Assembly: GCF_030867095.1 (NCBI RefSeq)
Contig: NC_081827.1
Location: 22,015,001-22,079,000, forward strand
Length of the DNA: 64,000 nt
Direction of reading: 5' to 3'
Origin: Alligator mississippiensis
Taxonomy: Eukaryota > Chordata > Crocodylia > Alligatoridae
In this document: piece by piece, positions 58,981 to 64,000 of the stretch
How the letters are laid out: each line of letters opens with the position of its first letter
Position numbering within the stretch: the stretch's first letter is position 1
Notes under the pieces: model-generated
Seen by the model: only the letters and a program-made list of their open reading frames with translations
What the model was told of the DNA's origin: nothing
The model's database searches: none
Made by a program: the position numbers and the translations under genes

Positions 58981-59007
58981 GGCGCGGCGCGGCGCGGCGC
59001 GGCGCGG
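58981..59007. repeat. (GGCGC)n short tandem repeat in the MAGI2 CpG island
   Basis: Five perfect GGCGC units followed by GG, about 325 bp upstream of the MAGI2 start codon. On either strand it is extremely GC-rich and likely unstable and hard to sequence. Confidence 0.9.
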
Positions 59008-59098
59008 GGCAGGGCCGGGTCCCCGGGGCGGGCGGGCGGGCCGGGCAGGGCGGCGCGGCTCCCCGCGGGGGGCGGCCCGGAGCCGCGGGGCAGCGGCG

Positions 59099-59260
59099 AT
59101 GTGCGCCTCCCCTCCCCGCCCGGCGCTCCCCGCCTTCCCCGCGCCTCGCCAGCCAGCCAGCCTCCCTCTCCGTCTTCACTACCGGGTCAGGCTGCAGCGC
59201 AGCGCCCGGGCATCCCTCCTCCTGCTCCGGCTGCGCCCCGCGGCCATGGGCAGCCGCTGA
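59099..59260 (+). promoter_or_regulatory. Candidate 53-codon uORF upstream of MAGI2
   Basis: An ATG at 59099 opens a frame of 53 codons, beginning MCASPPRP, that ends at the TGA shared with the MGSR uORF. The protein is Pro, Ala, Leu and Arg rich, as expected for any frame through GC-rich DNA, so coding for a stable peptide is unlikely. Its only likely role is in translation control, and only if the transcript includes it. Confidence 0.3.
59246..59260 (+). promoter_or_regulatory. Candidate 4-codon uORF in the MAGI2 5' UTR
   Basis: ATG GGC AGC CGC TGA (MGSR, stop) lies in a strong initiation context, gcggccATGg, with its stop 71 nt before the MAGI2 ATG. It is the last ATG before the MAGI2 start in this region. 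If transcription starts upstream of it, a scanning ribosome would meet it first. The longer frame 59099-59260 ends at the same stop. Confidence 0.5.
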
Positions 59261-59331
59261 GCCGAGCCCCGGCCGGCCGGGAGGGAGGCTGCAGCCCGCA
59301 GGGTCGCCCCTGCCCCGCGCCCCGCACTGCC

Positions 59332-59635
59332 ATGTCCAAGGGCTTGAAGAAGAAAAGCCACTGGACCAGCCGCGTGCACGAGATCGTGCTGGGCAGGAGC
59401 CCCGAGGGGCAGCTGGGCTTCGAGCTGCGCGGCGGCGCCGAGAACGGGCAGTTCCCCTACCTGGGCGACGTGCGGCCGGGCCAGGTGGCCTACGAGGGCG
59501 GCGGCAGCCGCCTGGTGCCCGAGGAGCTGCTGCTGGAGGTCAACGAGACCCCCGTGGCCGGGCTCACGCTGCGGGACGTGCTGGCCGTCATCAAGCACTG
59601 CAAGGACCCGCTGCGCCTCAAGTGTGTCAAGCAAG
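59332..59635 (+). CDS. MAGI2: MAGI2 (S-SCAM) coding exon 1, N-terminus and PDZ0 domain (partial gene)
   Basis: MAGI2 is a membrane-associated guanylate kinase with inverted domain order that scaffolds receptors and adhesion proteins at synapses and cell junctions. The exon encodes 101 residues starting MSKGLKKKSHWTSRVHE. The basic KKK and HWTS start, the stretch GGAENGQFPYLG (about residues 34-45), EELLLEVNETPVAGL (about 64-78) and the end HCKDPLRLKCVKQ match the MAGI2 N-terminal PDZ0 domain; MAGI1 and MAGI3 differ at these positions as far as I know them. The frame stays open to a donor, caag|gtacgc, at 59635/59636. One base of the next codon is in this exon, so the intron is phase 1, at the Q|G point expected for MAGI2. 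The start is chosen by family homology and a purine at -3 (gccATG); the +4 base is t. GK, WW and later PDZ exons lie beyond the window. Confidence 0.95.
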
Positions 59636-59767
59636 GTACGCGGGGCCGACGCGGGGACAAACTTCGGCTCGCCCGGCTGAGGGAGGGATGGGGGAGAGGA
59701 TGCAGGAGCCCCCCTGGGCTGCCGCCCCGCTCCGCGCACTCTCACACAGACTCTCACTCACGCGGGC

Positions 59768-59818
59768 GCACACACACACACACACACACCCACACTCACT
59801 CACAGGCACACACACACC
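59768..59818. repeat. (CA)n-rich microsatellite just inside MAGI2 intron 1
   Basis: An interrupted CA tract starting at 59768 (ten or more units) then CACTCACTCACAGG and another CA run to about 59817, about 130 bp after the splice donor. Confidence 0.85.
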
Positions 59819-60021
59819 ACCCAGCAAGTTTAGAGAAAGCCCTGCGTGTTGAAGCAAGGCATGGCAGCATTTCCCAGCCACAACACTATAGTGTTCAGAT
59901 GCCAGCAGACAAGGGGTAAATGTGATGTCTTTTATTTAGACCAACTCCAAGAGTTGGGAAAAGATGTGCGTATTGGGAGGGGGGTGGTGGTCCTGGGGTG
60001 TGCGGGTGTGGATGTAATGGA

Positions 60022-60048
60022 CCCCCCCCCCCCCACACACACACACAT
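60022..60048. repeat. Poly-C plus (AC)n tract
   Basis: Thirteen C residues (60022-60034) run directly into an AC dinucleotide tract. This is a simple repeat in MAGI2 intron 1. Confidence 0.9.
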
Positions 60049-61297
60049 CTTCATGTGAGAGGTGTCACAGGGAAGGCTCCTGCAGCTGGAGAAGCTCTTG
60101 TGGGCTGGCTTGAGGAGCAAAGATTTGATGCTGGCTCCAAACAGACCTCGCGGTCGTCCCCAGAGAAGCTATCTTCTCCCCGGACAAAGTGTGACCGTTC
60201 GGGAGTTTGTGCCTGTCATCTGAGGTCAAAGCCTAAGAAAGGTTCGGAGGAGAAGAAGTTTGTCCTGCCACATTGTGAAGTGTCTGAATGGTTGTCCAGA
60301 GACTGCTTCCTTTAACTGATGGCAGAACAGCGGCGATGCTTCCAGTGGCTGGCTAAATCCTGCTTGGAAAGGCAATGTGTGGGCATACCAGGCTCAGAAA
60401 ATTTATGTCCTGGGACAAACACAGGTCCTGGGACAAATGTAATGTCTGGTCCTAGCCTCTGTATATTTTTAACATGGGGCATTTCAAATCTGTATTAATA
60501 CTGTAGTGGAAAGATGCCTCGTACTATGTCAAAGGACATTTGTATTCTAACAGATATGCCTTTGGAGGCATTACTGAGAGCTCCAGTGGATGCCTAGAGA
60601 TTTCTCCAATATACCCAGCCTTATCCTTCTAATCACTAGCTTATTTTTTTACAATGGTTTCCATGAAATCTTTGAGTTATGAAAAGCTATGCAGATCCCT
60701 GGGCTCACTAAAGTGGCTCCTAAAGGCAATGGAAAGACTCCTCATGTGAGTCAGGACCTACTAGTATCTTCAGTTACCTCTATGAACTCGTATCTCCAAA
60801 CAGTTGACCTGCTCTGGGATTTGTTAATTGGTACGTTACATTAGCACATGGGTTAGCTGAAGAGTACAGCAAAGCAATAGGTCACGTCTTGATGGACAGA
60901 AGTACGGTGATGTAATATTTTATGCAGTCAGTGAAGATCAGAATGGGAAAAGAGCTGAATCACTTCTCCCTTGTTAAAGTGCATATGGTCAGCTCTGGGC
61001 ACCTGAATGCTGGCAAACCTGCCACACTGTTTCAGCTGCTTAATGTGACTTGGGTTTATCTTGACTGGTTTGTAGTGATTTCAGGAAGGGGGGAGTATTT
61101 CTCAATGATGCTAAGGGTCAAAAAGATAATGGTGTAAGTAAACATGTTTTTGGTTTTTTTTTCCCCCTGACTGAAAATACTGTTGTCTCCTTCTTTACAG
61201 AATAGGAACAATTCTCTGTATTCATTTCAGTGTTCATTTGCTTTCAGTTAATGTTTCATAAGAGAATATGAAACAGTTTTCTGTTCTTAAAACTTTG

Positions 61298-61314
61298 TGG
61301 GGGGGGAGGGGGGG
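61298..61314. repeat. G-rich tract in MAGI2 intron 1
   Basis: Two long G runs separated by one A, followed by TT. It is the kind of tract that can form a G-quadruplex on the plus strand. Confidence 0.8.
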
Positions 61315-62319
61315 TTGAAATGGCCATAAGCAAGCTACTAGTTTGTGTGCCATTTATAACTGTCTCTCTCAATACATGAGCTGGGGACATTAGTCGGGGC
61401 TCCAGTTTCTTGGGATACAGAAGCTGAGTTCTGGGTTCTAGATCGATTGTGCTCATTGAGAGTTTCGCTGCAGTCTATCCATGTGCTACATTTAGGAGTG
61501 ACTCCTATACACACAAGATGGATAACTTCATATGCTTTGAAGTTTCAACTGCCTACCCAGATCCCTGGTCTAAGAGTGACTTTCCAGTTGGAAATCTTTC
61601 TCCAAGGTCATTCCCTGTTCTATACCATCCTCTTTATCAGACAGTTCTGCCAAACGGAGTGACTTACAAGTTTTGGCCTCTTTACTAAAACGGTCCTTGT
61701 TGTCTATATTATACCATGCAATGCAATTTGGTTTAATATCAGTACTTCTTGGTTAAAGAGCATGAGCATTATATATTAAGATTGCTTTCAATTAAAAGAT
61801 TACTTTTTCCAACAGTATTTTTCAACAGTATACTGAGAAAAAAAGATGGACAATAACATTCCTTATATATTTTTATAATTTTGTTCTCTTTTAATTATAA
61901 AACACTTTTAGTGTGCTGGAACAAGGTTAATGAGACCATTATCATAATTTCTGCATAATTTATCAATGGTAACTCTCTAAATTTTTCACTGCACACATTT
62001 AATTAAAATCGCATGACCTTGAATGGACCATGTGACTCTGGCTTCTCTTTCAGAGTAAGTGCTGTCTTAGAGTGAAATCAGAGTGAGGGATATGAGGGTA
62101 GAGCTTCCTATTTTTAATATAATACTTACGTGTCTTGGAGCATTTCTGTTGTTTGAAAGTTTTCATAATTCAGCAATCAAAATTCACTGTTGGATTACAT
62201 CAATATGTGGCTAATTCAGTTTGACAAGAAGTAGCTTACCTTTTTTTCTTGAAATTACAGAAAGGCAGCAATACTGTACTGATTTACAGTGAATGACCTC
62301 TTCTTGCTATCCTGCTTTG

Positions 62320-62420
62320 AGCAGACAGTATCCTTCCATGAGTGGGGAGTAGGTGGAAGGGGCTGGACTAGATGATCTCCTACAGTCCCTTCCAGTCTTG
62401 CTTTTCTATGATTCTGTGTT
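62320..62420 (+). mobile_element. CR1 LINE 3' tail fragment
   Basis: GGGGCTGGACTAGATGATCT, then a CAGTCCCTTCCAGTC-type stretch and TCTATGATTCTGTG, match the end of a CR1 3' UTR and its 8-bp terminal repeat. Only about 100 bp remain. It lies inside MAGI2 intron 1. Confidence 0.8.
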
Positions 62421-63422
62421 GTGCTTACTGTGATACACCCAGTTCTGAAATATTTAAAAAGCCAAGCTTTTATCGCATTATGAGATTAAATACTTTTGGT
62501 CCAAAAAGACCAAAGATATTTTACTACTATACAAGCTGGGAATCAAGTGTTAACACAAAAGACATGGTCACATTCATTCACAGTCGCTACATATCATCAG
62601 CAGACCAGTCATGGGAAACCAGTGAGCAGTCATGGGATGTTATATTGAATAAAGAGGGGTGGTACTCAATTCGTAAGGATTGTAATGTACCTCATTACTG
62701 TCTGGGCTTGATATAGTAGAAATAACATAAGGAATACTTTAGTGTAATAGCTACCATCATGATTAATCCTATTAACAATCTGTACTGTAAGCATTTCTTG
62801 GAGGCTGCTTTTTGTGGAAGCCCCTCCCCCCATTATGACTTTGATAGAAGAACCACAGCAATTCCATTAAAAATATATTCAGTAAAATCCTGGCTTCACT
62901 TAAGTGAATGGCGAAACTCCCATTCATATCAGTAGGAAAAGAACAGGCTATGATAGGATTAATGTCCCATAGATTTTTTAGATAATTTTCTTTCAGAGGA
63001 AGGATTTTGAATTGTAACAGAACTATTAATTCAGTATATTGTAATTGTTCTGAATTACAAACTTCTAACAGCTGGGTCAACTGGATGTGGCTTTTGGCTG
63101 TGTACTCATGCTAAAGGCCACCCACAGTTTATCCACTTGTAAGTGGGTACCGGGCTATTTGGGCTGGGAAGTCAAAGGTAGCTGGATGTCATGCTGGGCA
63201 CATCGTTTCCTTGTGTGCCATTGGCTACTGAAACTGCCTTTGCCATGCTAGTCCGACAGGTGACTCTTTGATGTTGATTCTAGAGTGACTGTCATGTGTG
63301 GAATAATCCTAGTATTTTACAAGAAAATAAGAAACGCTGCTTCTTGAACTTGACTGTTTATGTATATGAAGTGTGGCCTTGCTAATGAATTATTCCTAGG
63401 CACATAGATGCAATTTAAAATA

Positions 63423-63500
63423 ACATATTTATTCGAATACAAGATGAGCCTCCCCTCCCCCGACCCTTGTCTTACATTTGCATACAAGGAAACTGCATTA
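63423..63500. mobile_element. Solo terminal end related to the 15487-16081 DNA element
   Basis: CATATTTATTCGAATACAAG followed by a C-rich stretch resembles the terminal repeat CCATATTTTCTTGCATACCA of the element at 15487. No partner end is seen before the window stops, so this is a fragment or a related family. Confidence 0.35.
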
Positions 63501-63680
63501 AATGTATCGGTTATCCGTGAACTGCGTCTAAAAGCAGCATGTGCTCAGTAATGGAAACCAACTATGAAGTTGATTACATGCAGCCAACACTGAGCATGAC
63601 TGTAAAGTACATGGCCCATATTGGGCAAACATGCTGAGGGAACCTACCACAGGGACTTATTTTGCAAAAATATGTATTTC

Positions 63681-63712
63681 TATATATATAAATAAATACA
63701 CACACACACACA
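63681..63712. repeat. (TA)n and (CA)n compound microsatellite
   Basis: A TATATATATA run, AATAAATA, then about seven CA units. Confidence 0.85.
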
Positions 63713-63799
63713 ATGGGCATAAATACTGATTTAAAAAAATATCTGTTTAACCTGTTGTAATTACAACAGTAAAATGATTAATTGATACAGCAACCCCCC

Positions 63800-64000
63800 T
63801 CCAGTAGCTAGGCTCCATAGACCCCGGAGCAGCCATTTGCAGCCTCCTTGCTGCCTGCTGGGCTCCATGGTGGGTGGCAGGGGCCTGCCCAGAGCCCAGG
63901 TTGCTCATGACAGGCTCCTCCACAGAGCCTAGCTGTTGGTCTAGTCTCTTCTACCCTTCTCCTCGCTCCTCCCTTCCTCCCGCCTGCGCTGCCACCTTCC
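63800..64000. other. GC-rich unassigned sequence at the window end
   Basis: A shift to GC-rich sequence with CTGCCTGCTGGGCTCCATGG and similar low-complexity words. It resembles the GC-rich cores of the DNA elements elsewhere in the window, but it is cut by the window edge and cannot be classified. Confidence 0.3.

Larger units (their letters stand above)
58890..59760 (+). promoter_or_regulatory. MAGI2: CpG island over MAGI2 promoter, 5' UTR and exon 1
   Basis: Base composition changes abruptly from AT-rich flanking DNA to strongly GC-rich and CpG-dense sequence, including a (GGCGC)5 run and many GCGC and CCGCGG words. It covers the MAGI2 start codon and the first intron bases. CpG-island promoters are typical of broadly expressed and neuronal vertebrate genes. 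I cannot place the transcription start site from sequence alone; a TTTTAATAAAAG stretch near 58881 is the only weak TATA-like motif upstream. Edges are visual estimates. Confidence 0.85.
59636..64000 (+). other. MAGI2: MAGI2 intron 1 (5' portion)
   Basis: This begins at the GTACGC donor and runs to the window end without a supported second exon. It holds microsatellites near the donor, a G-rich tract, a CR1 tail at about 62320-62420 and an element end near 63423. The long first intron agrees with MAGI2 being a very large gene in other vertebrates. No ORF here resembles MAGI2 exon 2, which would begin with the rest of a glycine codon after an AG acceptor. Confidence 0.85.

Noticed and set aside
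59179..59757. 192-codon minus-strand frame opposite MAGI2 exon 1
   Set aside because: It is the antisense shadow of a GC-rich exon, with no domain of its own.
58369..59919. 516-codon plus-strand frame that includes the MAGI2 exon in frame
   Set aside because: The upstream part is a translation of the minisatellite and CpG island, and the downstream part reads through the splice donor into a CA repeat. Only 59332-59635 matches the protein family.
62372..62716. 114-codon plus-strand frame in MAGI2 intron 1
   Set aside because: It starts in a CR1 tail and has no domain, and the translation does not resemble MAGI2 exon 2.
1..64000. CRISPR array, operon or other prokaryotic system
   Set aside because: No regularly spaced short direct repeats with unique spacers, no ribosome-binding sites and no dense coding. 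Spliced-gene structure and LINEs show this is vertebrate DNA.

Overview
This is nuclear DNA from a vertebrate, most likely a non-avian sauropsid (crocodilian favoured, turtle possible). The grounds are many CR1 LINE copies at very different ages, some with long open ORF2 frames and 3' ends made of repeated ATCTATGA-like units, together with hAT-like and other terminal-inverted-repeat elements, MIR-type SINE traces and one GC-rich CpG-island first exon. The species is an inference. Nothing bacterial is present: no operons, no CRISPR array, no prokaryotic gene.

The only confident cellular gene is at the right end. A plus-strand coding exon at 59332-59635 encodes 101 residues plus one base and ends in a GTACGC splice donor. 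The protein is the N-terminus and PDZ0 domain of MAGI2 (S-SCAM), a synaptic and junctional scaffold. It sits in a CpG island (about 58890-59760) preceded by a GC-rich minisatellite of about 90-bp units. Everything after 59636 is the start of intron 1.

Positions 1-58300 have no coding region I can support as a cellular gene. They are an AT-rich, repeat-filled upstream desert. Regions: 1-6440 is dominated by CR1 copies, including a long minus-strand copy with endonuclease and reverse transcriptase remnants (2836-5200) and a head-to-head pair (5236-6440). 6443-17190 is mostly unassigned with DNA-transposon ends. 13726-19040 holds several TIR elements and a candidate solo LTR. 20011-21332 is a hAT-like element with a GC-rich core, directly followed by a long degenerate CR1 (21372-23365). 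24174-26723 holds a MITE, a foldback element and a second copy of the 13726 family. 30148-33360 is an old minus-strand CR1 split by about 1.9 kb that itself contains a younger plus-strand CR1. 33870-36997 is GC-rich composite repeat, a (CA)26 microsatellite and another copy of the 13726 family. 37000-53170 is mostly low-copy AT-rich DNA with MIR-like fragments and one CR1 tail. 53172-54449 is a young CR1 abutting a hAT-type end.

The biology is that of a regulatory and first-exon region of a very large neuronal gene in a repeat-rich genome. I found no undescribed multi-gene system. The most notable items are the transposon architectures (nested, head-to-head and shared-core elements) and the uORFs and minisatellite at the MAGI2 promoter.
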